A stretch of DNA of 64,000 nt from positions 143,725,464-143,789,463 of the forward strand of contig NC_072796.1 of NCBI RefSeq assembly GCF_028583425.1, given 5' to 3'. The number at the start of each line of letters is the position of its first letter. Positions within the stretch are counted from its first letter, which is position 1. The notes beneath the pieces are model-generated. The model saw only the letters and a program-made list of their open reading frames with translations. It did no database searches and had not been told where the DNA came from. Source of the DNA: Eublepharis macularius (taxonomy: Eukaryota > Chordata > Lepidosauria > Squamata > Eublepharidae). Positions 1 through 11,299 of this stretch are shown piece after piece. Made by a program: the position numbers and the translations under genes.

Positions 1-705
1 CATCTGCAAATGGAAATGAAAAATTGTATTAATAGATGACACACTTATGAATTAGTGGTTCTTCAATATTGACTGTTTGCATTATCTATGCTGATTTACT
101 GATGTATTGATATCTAGAGTGTATATTTTTGTAAATATAATTACTTGAGAAACTGCACATGATCAGCACTTTGCATTTTGAAAAAAGTTTTTGATAAAAA
201 TTCTTACTAAAAATATAGTTATTGGGTGTTACATTTTTTCTCCAGTGTCTCTGGAGGAGAGCGAGTGGTCTGCACTGCGGAGCCTCAGTCTGGTCCGCTT
301 GTGGGGTTCTGGCAGGTGGTGAGCAGGAGACGAGGCTCCATTAAGCTTTTCCACGTGCTGGAAAGAGAAGCCCCCCCATGGAAATGCTCCTGGCTCAGGG
401 TCACTGAAGATAAGGATTCTTACGCCAGATCTATGGGCTTAGTCTGCCTGCCTGGCCACGGTGGGGGGAATCTGTGCAGCTACAACAGCCCTTGCTTAAA
501 CCAAGGAGCCCTGCGGCAGAGGAGAGGTGCCAGATGCCCAAGGACTCTGGAGCAGGCTAGTTTGCAAGGGAGGAAAGAAAGACAGGCCTGGGGTCTGTTG
601 TCTACTGTTGACATTTTGGAACCAAGTGACAGCTGAGGCAGGTTGCAGGCAAGCACCGATGCCCAGCCACTATGGGCTTATCCTGCAGAGCAGCACCCGG
701 GATGA
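1..705. other. Unassigned left edge
   Basis: The first 240 bases are AT-rich and the rest is of mixed composition. A short stretch near 240-310 is flanked by a pyrimidine-rich AG and a GT, but neither strand gives a protein I recognise. By human synteny CYC1 might be expected on this side of GPAA1; no cytochrome c1 sequence was seen here. Confidence 0.4.
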
Positions 706-760
706 GCCCAGAACCAGTTTGGTGCAGTGGTTAAGAGCAATGCAGAGAATCACGAGCAAC

Positions 761-1456
761 AGTAGCATAACAGATTACCATGAAAACCTAACGAAATAAA
801 GTATTCATACAACAAAGTCATTGATTCATTCTTATTATACCAATACACAAAAAACCCATCTAACGGACAGACCGGTTCACTGAGGGTCCTGTTTCCGTTT
901 TGTCCAAGATGGTCAAAAGCAGGGCTTTTTTTCAGCTGGAACGCGGTGGAACGGAGTTCCGGAACCTCTTGAAATTGGTCACATGGCTGGTGGCCCCGCC
1001 CCCTGATCTCCAGACAGAGGGGAGTTTAGATTGCCCTCCGCACCGCTGAGTGGCGCGGAGGGCAATCTCAACTCCCCTCTGTCTGGAGATCGGGCCGGGG
1101 CCACCAGCCATGTGACCATTTTCTCTGAGGGCAACCCACTGAGTTCCACCACCTTTTCCCAGAAAAAAAAGCCCTGGTCAAAAGAGCCGACATCAATTTC
1201 ACCATTCCTAAAAGATCCTATTCAGCCATTGACAAACCAGGCTTCAAGTAATGCTCCTACGGAAGGCTAGTTTTTCCTTCATCCTACACACCCAGACCTA
1301 TATTTGATATTGATGGACTTGGTCTATAGGATGGGAAGATTGTGTGGTCTATGTTTTTGATGGTGAATTGTGTATTGGTAGAATGAGTCAATGACTTTGT
1401 AATTGTTGTATGAATACTTTATTTCATTAGGTTTTCACGATATTCTGTTACGCTAC
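761..1456. mobile_element. Non-autonomous element with ~120-bp terminal inverted repeats, inserted in a SINE
   Basis: The left arm from 761 reads AGTAGCATAACAG and continues through AATAAAGTATTCATACAACA. The right arm ending near 1456 is its reverse complement with few mismatches. The arms stay recognisable for roughly 120 bp (about 761-880 and 1335-1456). There is no coding potential. A smaller hAT-like MITE sits inside it. Its superfamily is not clear to me. Confidence 0.7.
920..1176. mobile_element. hAT-like palindromic MITE with perfect 8-bp target site duplication
   Basis: The element begins CAGGGCTTTTTTTC and ends with its approximate reverse complement GAAAAAAAAGCCCTG. Long inner arms pair (for example CTCCAGACAGAGGGGAGTT with its complement). 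The octamer GTCAAAAG lies immediately outside both ends, at 912-919 and 1177-1184. Terminal CAGGG plus an 8-bp duplication is typical of hAT elements. It is about 257 bp and non-coding. Confidence 0.85.
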
Positions 1457-1689
1457 AGTGGTTAAGAGCAGCAGGACTCGTAATCGGGAGAGCCAGGTTT
1501 AATTCCCCACTCCTCCACTTGAAACCAGCTGGGTGACGGGCTAGTCACAGCTTCTCGGCACTCTCTCAGCCCCACCCACCTCACAGGTTGATTGTCGTGA
1601 AGATAACACACTTTGTAAACCACTCTGAGTGGGTGTTAAGTTGTCCTGAATGGCAGTATATAAATGGATTGTTATTAGTATTATTGTAC

Positions 1690-2134
1690 TGTGCCTGAGG
1701 TTAAAGAATCTGGCCAGGCCAGGATGTGGCAACTAGGTAGCAGGCAGCTTCTGTGACCACCCAAACCCCACGGAAGCTGGTGGGCCCTCGCCTTGGCCCT
1801 CAGCCCTCCCTGTGCTCTGTTGTAGGGGCTTCCACCATCTACGACAAGCAGGGCCTTTGCAGGGGTGGCACCTGCCCTGTGCCATCCAGTTCCTTACTTG
1901 GGAGGTGCAGCTGAGGCAGTTCAGAGTCTTTTAGAAGAGGTTTGCTCTGATCCCCCACCCCATAATGGGGCTGACTGAGCTCCTGCTGGGTTTTGGGAGC
2001 TGCCACGAGCCTTTACTGCTTCGGCTGCGTTGTTACCCAGAGTATCTGAAACGGCGGGCAGCTGCCCAAGAGCCATAGCATTGCGTTAAGATGGCAGTAT
2101 CCGACCTTAGGAAGGAAGACAACGGAACGCGAGC
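1690..2134. other. Unassigned spacer left of GPAA1
   Basis: Mixed-composition sequence with no recognisable exon, repeat or RNA gene. It lies between the SINE and the likely GPAA1 cleavage site. I looked for terminal exons of CYC1 on the minus strand and saw none. Confidence 0.4.
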
Positions 2135-2155
2135 CTCGTGTCACAGCCATCCCTC

Positions 2156-2161
2156 TTTATT
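2156..2161 (-). terminator. GPAA1: GPAA1 polyadenylation signal
   Basis: The minus strand reads AATAAA here, about 535 bases past the GPAA1 stop codon. It is the first canonical signal I see downstream of the stop, so cleavage is expected near 2135-2145. The 3' UTR would then cover about 2140-2695 with no intron apparent. Confidence 0.7.
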
Positions 2162-2695
2162 TCCATGCCAAAGGCTGTCCTTCCCCCCTCCCCCTCCCCC
2201 AACACACCCTCAGCAGCTGGAGTGCCCGAGAGAGAGAGAGAGCCCTTCCTGAGCAGCAACAGGGACCCGCGTTGCGCACCAGAGTGGGCCTCTTGCCTCC
2301 AGAGGAGCGTTTTGACCACACCCCTCCTCCGGGGGATGGCTAAAGCACCTCACCTGCTGGAACTCTGGCTGCCTCCACCTGCAAGGGCCGGAATCGGACC
2401 CTCCGGGATGAGGTTGGCCCTTTCATGCTCAGCTCTCCCAGCAATTGCCTCGGTGCTGGCCTAGTCCACAAACACTCCCGGGCAGCAGCTGTGGCGAAGC
2501 AGGGAACGCGCTGTAGCTCCAGGAGGCATTGTGGGCCCCCTCTGCCCGTAACGTGCCTCTCTGCAGACTCAGCAATGGTCAAGAGGCCTCTGCTCGCACC
2601 AGAGGGGCACGGCCACCGGCTCGCCTGGGGCGGTCCTGGGTGGGAAGGGCCAGGCAAGCCCCTTTCATGCGCTCTTCTGGCTGCGCCAGGGAGAG

Positions 2696-5600
2696 CTACT
2701 TCCAGAAGAGCACGTTCCACAGCAGGAGCCAGCAGGGGTAGACGAAGAGAGCCACCAGCGGGAAGACGATGGAGCCGTAGAGATGGTGGTCCAGCAGCCC
2801 CTCGGCAATGGCCTGCAGGAACTGCTGCCAGCCCTCCAGGACTGTGATGGGGCACTCAACGAGCTCCTGGTACAGGAAGATGCAGAAGAGCAGCGTGGCG
2901 GCCGGCGTGACCAGCACCAGGAGCACGGCCTGGAGGGGCCTGGAGGGGGAAGGAAAGCAAGCAGCTGGGGCTGGGAGCAGGGCTGCTGCCGGGAGGCTTG
3001 GTCCCTGCACGCACGCACGCGCACCCAGCTGCTGGAACCACCAGAAAATGTCTGGCTGCAGCCCCTTCATTTCCTCTCCGCAACAGCCAGCTGAGCAGTG
3101 GAAGGGGAAGAAACAAAACCAAAACCCCCGGGAGGTTTCAGGGAAAGCCAACCCAATGTTGCCTCTCAGTGTATGTGTAGGGGAGGGAACCCAGTTCCAC
3201 AAAACGCTGTTCTGAAAGGGAGAGGGGAACAGATTACAGCTGTAAATCTGCCCCACGATTGAAGATGCTCCCAAACTGTGTCTGAGCCCCAAGGCTAATG
3301 CCACACTCGGCACTGAGAAGGAAGTAAAAGAAACAAACATTCCTGTCCTCTCAAAGGTTTGCAGCCATGCAACGGTGGCTCTAGGGGCACAGAACCAACC
3401 GCTGTAGACTCTCTCGGGGGCTTCTGATTCCAACTACCTACTGACCCGCTTCGATGGGATGTCTTCCCCAGGGCTGCAACTGCTCAGCCATGGAGACGGG
3501 GGAGCCGTTGCTGTGAGGACCCCTGACCCCTCCCGTACTCACTTGGGCCCCGTGGGCTGGACAACGGCAGCCACGGGCACCAGGGTGACAGCCAGCAAGA
3601 AGCCCAGGGAGAAGTTGACGAGGGCGATGCACCCGAGCTGCATGGCCAGGTAGAGCAGGGACAGCAGCTTCAGCATCATCCAGCCACGGTCGCTTCCGGC
3701 CCCCGTCAGGACCCTGCAGGGCACCAACGGGGAGCTGCTCAGACCACGGGCCAGCCGCCTCCACCCCTGGCGATGTGGCGCCCCAGAGCCCACTCCTGCC
3801 CCTCCGCCCAGCCCAGCCGGGCCTCCGGCTTCACAGCGCCCAGCTCGACCCCTCTGCGTGGGTCACAAGGCAGGTCCACGCTCCCTCGCCCCCTCACCTG
3901 TGTGTGTTGTGGGGCAGTGCCAGCCCAGCCACATAGATGGCAATGGCGGTGAGCACCACGGCCTCTGACTCGGAGACTGGAAAGTGGCGTGTGGCCATGC
4001 GTAGCCCCAAGATGGGCAGCGAGTAGAGGGCCAGCCCTGTGGCGTGGCAGATCAGCAGGGGAGGGACCAGCGTCAGCAGGCTCGGTTTGGGCTCCTGCAG
4101 AGAAGAGAAGTTTACTTGGTGCTTGTGGCAGCCTCCCTATAAGCAGCTGCCCCACAGAAGAGAGGGGAGCTCTAGCCTTCGTGGGTGCAAGACAAAAAGA
4201 GCCTGAAGAACGTGTACAAAGAGTGTCATGCGATTTCCCAACCAGTCCTGCCGAGCCCAGAAAAATGGCCCTGTCTCATCAGAAACAAACAGGAACATGG
4301 GCTCCAACAGCCGAGGCATGCAGCAAGAAGGGCCAAGACAGATCAGGCACTGACCCCCCGGAGGTCAAGGCAAACCCTGCCCCACAGTAACCCAGACAGC
4401 ATCCCACGCACCTCGCTCGCCACAGGGCCAACAGGGTCTCCATCGCAAGGCTGCTCAGCAGGGTCCACATCGCATCGACTTAGCTTCATCCACAGATCCA
4501 GAGCGTGGGCAGGGTCAAGGGAAATCCACCAAGTGCCTACACATCCCGGAGAAAAGCCCAACCCAACCAGGCGCGTCCTCCAATGCCCTGGAAAGGAGCT
4601 GCATGGCCACTGGGGGCTGCTACGGCAGAGCCCCTGACCCCGGGCAGGAACAAAGGGGGCCTGGGGGTGGCTTTGGGTCTTCCAGGGACCCCTGGACTGG
4701 CTCCCATTTCTTTCTGCTGCCACAGCCTCTGGAAATATTACCGTGAATGGGTACACACAGCTGTGTGGCCGGGAGGGAGGATGTGGGTGGAGACTGTGAG
4801 GCGGGAGACACTCCCACTGGGCTTCTCTGAGAGCAGCCAGCTGAGGGAGAGGGGAAGTGACAGGCAGCTGCCCTCCTCCCCAAGGCCTTCTGGCTGCCGC
4901 CCACCTGCACGTCAAGCCGGCAGGGCTTCAGCAGAGCCGCTGCCAGCTGCCCCGTCGCCCCGGGGCTGGGCTGCTCCCCTGGAAGGCCTTGCAAGGGCCC
5001 CGGCTTCTGCCAGGCAGTCCCGACTGCCTCCCACCCGCCGGTGCCAGCAGGATATCTTCAGGACGAGGATGAGGATGAGGAAGCCAAAGGCCGGCATGTA
5101 GACCCCAATGGAGACGAAGCGGGAGAGCGAAGGCAGCAGGTAGAAAAAGTAGGACTGGTGCAGGCGTTCCAGCAAGTTGTTCAGCTTCCGGAACATGCCC
5201 TCCAGGGTTCTGCGGAGGACGGCCAAGGGGGCAAGAGCTGCAGCGCTCCCTTCCTCCACGAACCCTAACCCTCCTGCCGGCCGGCCGGCCAGCCACGCAT
5301 CTTTCCAGCACCCTGGCTGCAGTTCCCAGCCTGCTGGGCTCGGGTGACCAGCCCCTTGCCGTACTCACTTGCCGACAGTGCCCATGTCGTACTTGTGCTG
5401 GCGGAAGCTGTTGATGCCATGCACCGTGATTGCCTCAATGTGGTACCGCAGAAAGAGGCCGTGGTCGCCCTGAGGCCGGCCGGAGCCCTGCTTGAGCACC
5501 ATCAGCAGCATCGTCTGCAGGGAGTGCAAGTACGCGGGCAGCGAGTCCCAGTCGGAGCGCTGCAGCTGCAGGGGAAGAGAACCAAGCTGGAAAAGCCGGG

Positions 5601-8600
5601 AAACCTCACAAAGGCAAAAGGTGTAATGCAATTCCAGCCTAAACAATTCCAAACTGACTTCTCATTCAGCATATTTCATTTTCAAATTTAATAACGATAC
5701 CAAGTCATATTTCCTATCTATGTATTAAGCATAAAGGCAAACTGGCATCCGATCAATCCCAGAAAAAGGCAGAGAACTGCTTAATTTTATAACGAAAGAA
5801 GCCTAAATGTTTAAAGTGCAAATGCTCATATATACAGTATGGGATGTAAACGCAAGTAAATTTCCTGTGCTTTTATTCAAGGGATTTCAAAAGCACCGGT
5901 GCCTATAAAAATCTCAACAGAGTATGCACACATGCCCAGAATCATGCAGTTGGTACAAACAGCTCAATAAATATCTCGGAACCTTTGTCACGTGCCGCCT
6001 TGCCCTTGTCGGCCAGGGCCGGGGGCAAGGCAGACCTCCTCCCCAGAACATCCTTCCCCTCCACCGCCAGACAGCAAGGGACCGATTTGGGGCACAGCGA
6101 GGGTGGAGAAGCAGGCTAGAGCCTCAGGGAGCGGTGGGAACCCACACACATCAGCCAGAAGCCTCTGCAGCCTCCCCGTTTGTGGCACACCGCCGTCTGC
6201 ACTGCAGGGGCAGAGGGCCTTCCAGCCCCTGCTAACTCCCAACCGGACGCCCCAATCCATTCACCTTGCCCTGAATGGTGCAGAGCAGCCCGCTCTTCTG
6301 GCAGAAGGCATAGAAGAGGTTGACCAGGTCCAAGTTGGGCAGCTGCCCATTTAAGCCCTCCACAGCGACATCAAAGCTGGTGATCACGTCGCTGCTCAGC
6401 TCCAAGGAGATGGCGGCTTGGATGGCTCCAGCTCGGCCCAGCATCCCTGATGACAGGACGTCTAGAGAGGAAACAGAGCCCGGGGGTGGGGGGGATGGGG
6501 GGTGAGGCTGCGTGCGACCCAAACGCCCAACAGAAGAAAGCCTGCGAGAGGGGGGGGGGCGTGGGCAGGAGGGCTGGAGCCACAGCCCAGTGGCTGCTCT
6601 AGGTCCACTCAAGTCTCCCCAGGAGAGAGACGTGCAGGCAGCTTTGGGACCTCTGAGGACTGCAAGTGTTTTGCAGGGACAAATGGCAAGCAAGCTGCAC
6701 CACTCAGTCCATGGTCTGAGGGCCAAAAAACTGGATTATTGGTAAAAGGGAAGGTGGCAAAGGTTAGTATTTTTCTGAAAGGCGTACACGTCTACGTAAC
6801 TGAAAGGCTCCATGGGAAGGGAAGCTCACCTGTGACGTTCACGTCGTGATAAGCCTCCAGCCAGGCCTCCATGCCAATGAGGTCGTGCTCGTTCACGAGG
6901 AAGATGATATCCTTGGCCCAGTAGATCTGACCTGGGGCAGGAAGACAGCCTGAGCTCTGCCCCAAGGGGGCTACGCACACCACCTGAGCTCTCCAACCAT
7001 AGACGCTTCCAGGCAGGAACTGACTCTGACTTTTGCCCATTTTAAATGCCAACCGCCCGGTGAGCGTGCAGCTATTTAAAACTCAGCTTTTTAAAACACA
7101 CAGATGGAGAAGAGAATGCAAAGAAACATCTGTACTGGGCCAAAGTTGAGCTCACACCACATCCAGCGCAGGCCCAGCTCCAGACTTGCAAAGCTTCCTA
7201 GCCCCAAAAGGCCCAGTGAAGTGGGGCGGGGCAGCCTTGGCCTCCAGCTCACCTCGGAAGTAGGACGCCAGTGCCAGCATCAGTCCCACAGCCTGATTGT
7301 TGTGTTGGCCCTCACTGCAGGGAACGCTCAGCACTAAAGACTCCGTACTGGCCGCCCGGGGAGCCCTCAGGATCCCGTAGACATTGGTCCCCTTCACCAT
7401 CTGCAAGGAGCAGGGCTCAGCAAACAGAGCACAAACGCCCCTCTCCTCTGAAGTCACGGCCAAGTGACTGGGATCTGACTGGGTAGAGAGAGCCCCCCCC
7501 ACACACACACAGAAGTCCCACCTCCTGCCCCCAAAGCACAGTTAGTAGCATAGCTGCCTGCCCCCCTCCCCACAGGGCCTCCTAGGCTTGGCACGTACGT
7601 ATCTCTCTCGGAGCTCATCCGGGAAGGGCAGCGTGCGGGAGAAGGTCTGCTTGTACACCTCCAGGCCCAGGTTCCACATGGTCTTCTCCAGCCAGGCCAC
7701 GGGCATGCCCCTAAGGACAGACAGGGATGCCTGAGCACGTGGACAAACCCCACAGCCCCTGCAGACCAGCCAGGCGGCCGGACGCCCACTTAAGGGACAG
7801 GCTGATAGTTCCAGGGCAGTAACTCGTCACAGGAAAACTGACCCCACAGGCTAATCCAACGGGCGAGAGAGGAGGCTGCAACGTGCACAACCCACAGTAC
7901 CTAAGGCCCCCAAGATCTGCTTAGGTTTATGTTTTTACAGACAAGCTCCAAGCTCGGACTTTGGCGGATCTCCAGGGGAAGGGAGCAGCCTCCAAGTGTT
8001 GCTTTCTGGTGGCCTCTCATCTTCCATTAGGACAGCTTCCTCAAAAGGTGAGGCGGGTGGGCTGTGTAGATTGGAGCCAAATGCCAGAAATGTGGCCTGA
8101 AGGGCCCAAACTGCTAGGCACAGCTGCGGGAAGGGAGGCCCTCCCTCGGAAGCCACATGGCTTGTGCTAAGATGCTTCGCATAGCCAGCAAAATAAGAGG
8201 TCCTTCCCTTCAAGGCCGTGGCTTTCAGACTGCGTTCCGGGGAGCCCTCCTACAGCAACGTAAGCAGCACCCTGCAGATCAGGCCAGCGAGGGTCCTCCA
8301 GCCCAGCGTCCTCTTCGCATAGCAGCCGTCCAGGTACCCTAAGAGGGCGGAACAAGCAGGGCGCCAAGGCCGGGGGCCTCGGCTTATGCTGCCCACCAGC
8401 ACGGGAGTCCAGAGGCTGGCTGCCCCGGGGCCAAGGCCCCCTCTGGCCTATGGAGACTTTGCTAAAGCCGAACAATTCCACCTCCAATGAGCGTTTCCAC
8501 CTTAGGCTAACTGCTCTGCCGTTCCCCGCCTGCTCCACAAGGTCTCTCGTGCAGACCTGGCTGCCCACTTGCAGTGGTGCCCTCCCTGTTCATCTCATTC

Positions 8601-9195
8601 ACGAACTTTCCATGGTTAAAAGAAGAGGTCTTACCTTCTTGGGGGGCTTGCTGGGGGGGGAGGGGAGGGGTCGGCCACCCGCGCCCCTTCCCTGACCGGA
8701 GGTGGGAGGGGCGCATGCCGTCGGGGCCTCAACTAGGGCGGCCCCTTCGGAGCGTCTCCAGGCCTCCTGGAGGGGCCCGGCTTCCCCCCCGCCCGCCCGC
8801 CCGCCCCCGGGCCGGAGACTCACCGCGCCGCCTTCTTGTGGCCGGCGAACTGGCGGGCGTAGGCGAGGGCGCGCGGGGCGGCGGCGAAGCGCTCCTCCAC
8901 CATGGTGGAGCCCATGGCGTTCTCCGACATGTAGGCGCGCAGCGTGCAGGGCTGGAAGGCCAGGCCCAGGAACCAGCCCAGCCCGGCCGCGAAGCTCAGC
9001 GCGCTGCAAGGCACGAGGCGGGCGGGGGGCGGCGGTCAGGACGGGCCTGCTGCCGCCGCCGCCCCCCCCCCCGCGGGGCACCCCCCCCGCCCCCGCCCCC
9101 GCCCCCGCCCGGGGCCCTTACCAGAGGGGCGTGTTGAGCCGCAGCAGGAGGCGGGCGAGGGCGCGCCGGCGGTAGGGGTCCGAGAGCAGCCCCAT
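2696..9195 (-). CDS. GPAA1: GPI transamidase component GPAA1 (12 coding exons, 622 aa)
   Basis: Subunit of the ER-membrane GPI transamidase that transfers GPI anchors to proteins. Exons, in transcript order: 9122-9195, 8824-9003, 7599-7710, 7253-7400, 6830-6931, 6265-6461, 5369-5565, 5056-5209, 4412-4504, 3898-4094, 3543-3713, 2696-2939. They total 1869 nt with phase kept at every junction; human GPAA1 is 621 aa. The start is MGLLSDP in good Kozak context (A at -3, G at +4). An N-terminal membrane segment (about residues 26-45) is followed by the conserved [14 protein letters not shown]. The luminal M28-like domain includes [18 protein letters not shown] and [14 protein letters not shown]. 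Hydrophobic segments fill the C-terminal half, ending WNVLFWK. Eleven junctions looked canonical or near-canonical except intron 8, which is AT-AC. Upstream neighbour EXOSC4 runs in the same direction. Known function is from the family; the gene model is read directly. Confidence 0.96.
4505..5055 (-). other. GPAA1: AT-AC, probable U12-type intron 8 of GPAA1
   Basis: Exon 8 ends ...CTGAAG at 5056 and the intron begins ATATCCTG, close to the U12 donor consensus ATATCCTT. It ends CAC at 4505, just before GCTCTGGATCTG. TTCCCTTGAC at 4523-4514 resembles the U12 branch-point consensus TTCCTTRAY and places the branch A about 11 nt from the 3' splice site. No GT-AG alternative keeps the conserved sequence [11 protein letters not shown] in frame. 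Confidence 0.85.
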
Positions 9196-9760
9196 GCTGC
9201 CGGCCTGGCGGGCTGCGGAGAGAAGGGCGGCTCAGAGGAGGCGCGCGGGCACGCCGCTCCCGCCCGCCTCGCCTCCTGCTGCAGTGAGTTCCGCGGGACG
9301 CTGGGCCTGGCTATGCTCCCCGCTGCTCTCCGGCGACTGCGGTGGCTTCCTTCCCGGCTGCTTCCGCGCGCAACCCCCGCGGCCGGCGAGAGAGTCCGGC
9401 CGAAACCCCCACCCCCCCCGTTTCCCAGATTCCCTGCAGGGGCGCCCAGAGCCTCCGCAGCCCGAGGCAGTCTACCTCCGTCGGGAGGTCTCGCCAGCCA
9501 GCCGGCCGGCCTTCCTCTCGCGCCCCGCCGCGCACGGGGGAAAGGGAGCCGGCGGAGGGGGCCTGGAGGCCCCCTGGAGCCCCCCCCCTTTCCCGGCCTA
9601 CCTGCCCCTCCGGCCTCCCTCTCTCTCTTCCGCGGCGGCAGCCAGTCCCGCCCCCGGAAGGGACCCAGGCGTCCGGCGGTGACGTCGCTCGCCCCTCCCA
9701 GGGACCCGCCCCGCGCAGGACGCGCAGGAGCCTCGGAGCGGCGGCCCGCCGGGCCCAGCC
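8700..9760. promoter_or_regulatory. GPAA1: CpG island at the GPAA1 5' end
   Basis: Dense CpG and GC-box-like sequence spans GPAA1 exons 1-2 and about 560 bases upstream. No TATA box is seen near the start. A CRE-like TGACGTCG lies at 9680-9687. This is typical of a housekeeping promoter; the exact transcription start cannot be read from sequence. Confidence 0.7.
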
Positions 9761-9784
9761 TCCGGAGCTCATTTGCAAGTACGT

Positions 9785-10430
9785 GTCAAGCAACGATGCC
9801 ACAGGGCCCATACATGCAAACTTGCAAAACCAGCAGAGATCCAATCCAGAGCGGAAGAAATACTGAAATAGGGCATAAGCGGTTCTCTGGCTGATACACA
9901 GAACTACCCAGTAGGATCACACCCAGAGCAAAGGACAGCGCATAGCAGCACGTGATACCAGTCAAGTCTATGATCCTGAGCCCTCTACTGAGGCATCCCT
10001 CTGAGACCACCTCCTTACAGAACAGGCCCCCTATCTGAGTAAGAAAGCCCTCTTGCATAATTCGGTTTTGCGTAGTTTGCAGAAAGCCAGGAGAGTGGGG
10101 GCTCCCCTAACCTCTTCAGGCAAGCCATCCCATAAAGCGGGGGCCACCGCAGAGGATGCAGGTGTGCAGGCAGCTCCTAATACTGCCCATGTGCAAGGCA
10201 GAACCCGAAGGTGGTCCTGTTCAGATGAGCAAAACTGCCATGGTGGGAGAGAGGCAGTCCTGTAGATATGCCTGCCTAAGGCCAGGAAAAGATTCCTATG
10301 TGATAGCCCAGTAAACTTACAGGTAGCCAGTGGAGTGACTGCAGAAAGGGGGTGATGCTCATTCTTCTCCTAGCTCTCGAGAATAACCAAGCGGCAGCAT
10401 TCTGCACCAGCTGGAGCCTCTGAATTAGCT
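9785..10430. repeat. Interspersed repeat, probably LINE-derived (copy 1)
   Basis: This stretch aligns by eye with the segment from 62.6 kb on: both have a 'CAAGCCATCCCATAAAG / CAGACCGTTCCAAAGG' block, a 'GCCAGTGGAGTG / GCCGGTGGCGTTG' block and a 'CATTCTGCACCAGCTGGAG'-like block in the same order. No intact reading frame. The clade is uncertain. Confidence 0.55.
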
Positions 10431-10439
10431 TGGATGTGG

Positions 10440-11240
10440 GATGCGTTTGGGGCTTCTCTGGGGCTGACCAGATTCAGAGTGCCGTGGCTGGAGGCGGCTG
10501 CTAATGGCAGTGGAATGTGGGTGAGGGGACCCCCTCTCTGCATGGGGATCAGCGAGGAGTAAAACTGCTCCCCTGTCTGGGTTGCTGGAGAAGGAGAACA
10601 TGGAGCTGGCTTGGCTGACAGAGACCTGGCCGGAAGGAACTGATGGGCTGTCTCTCAATTAATTCCGCTGGGGTCTGCAGCCCTCGCCTACCCCACAAGT
10701 GAGGCCACGGGGAGGGGGGGCCTCTCGCCCTCCATGAATCCCCCCCTTTCACAGAGTCCTGTTGCAAAGTGTTGCGGGCACTGTGGGGCTGTTCCTTAGG
10801 GTTTGGTCCCAGGCATAGATTGGGCATTGCACTTCTTTACTGGCCACCTAGTGCCCCCCACCTGACCTGGCAGAGGTGATTTCGGGGTTGGTGCAGGGGG
10901 CACCTAGACTGACTGTCCTGGGTGAGGTCAACATTCATCTCACACACTGCCTGGGCCTGGGCAGGGTTTCAGCGCCTCTTTGGACACTCTTGGTAGCGCT
11001 CAGTTTGTGACAGGCCCCATCCATGACCAAGGCCATACCCCAGATTTAATCTTTTATCCTGAAACTTTTGGGGGAAGATCCAGTTTGGGGGCTGCAGATT
11101 GAGCCTGTACCATGCTCTGATCAGCACCTCCTCAAGGCACGGGTGAATGTGGTGCCCACACTCTGCAGCTGGGGACAATTAAAATGGAGACGTAGGAATC
11201 TGATTGAATTCCAGAATGCCTGGGGGAATTTTAATATTCT
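10440..11240 (+). mobile_element. LINE endonuclease fragment (L2/CR1-like), degenerate
   Basis: Conceptual translation on the plus strand gives pieces typical of an apurinic-type LINE endonuclease: LAWLTETW near 10600, LGEVNIHL (the GDFNIH-like motif) near 10920 and an HTPDLI-like motif near 11035. The frame is broken by stops and indels, so this is a dead copy. Clade assignment is tentative. Confidence 0.55.
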
Positions 11241-11299
11241 AGTCCGGTAGCCCCTTAAAGACCAGTGAGATTTTCCAGGGTATTCACTTTTTAGAGTCA

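Larger units (their letters stand above)
708..1688 (+). repeat. tRNA-derived SINE interrupted by a 0.7-kb insertion
   Basis: Bases 708-740 carry the 5' part of a tRNA-derived SINE (the GTGCAGTGGTTAAGAGCA motif). The rest resumes at about 1457 with AGTGGTTAAGAGCAGCAGG, the box-B-like GGTTTAATTCC, the CCTCACAGGTTGATTG segment and a TATAAATGG end with an ATT-rich tail to about 1688. The motif AGTGGTTAAGAGCA is present on both sides of the insertion, which suggests a duplicated target. The same family occurs at 32.9, 38.2 and 59.9 kb. Confidence 0.75.

Noticed and set aside
240-310. Exon-like stretch with AG before and GT after
   Set aside because: The translated 24 residues match no protein I know and there is no partner exon; a chance splice-like context is likely.
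4505-5055. Reading exon 8 of GPAA1 through to a GT donor near 5029
   Set aside because: It would add residues such as ISCWHRR absent from the family and leave exon 9 without an AG acceptor; the AT-AC boundary fits both sides.
8944-9894. 316-codon open frame on the plus strand
   Set aside because: It is a GC-driven shadow of GPAA1 exons 1-2 and the CpG island, low complexity and without homology.
9785-10430. Possible non-coding RNA gene between GPAA1 and EXOSC4
   Set aside because: The stretch has a related copy at 62.6 kb, so it is an interspersed repeat.
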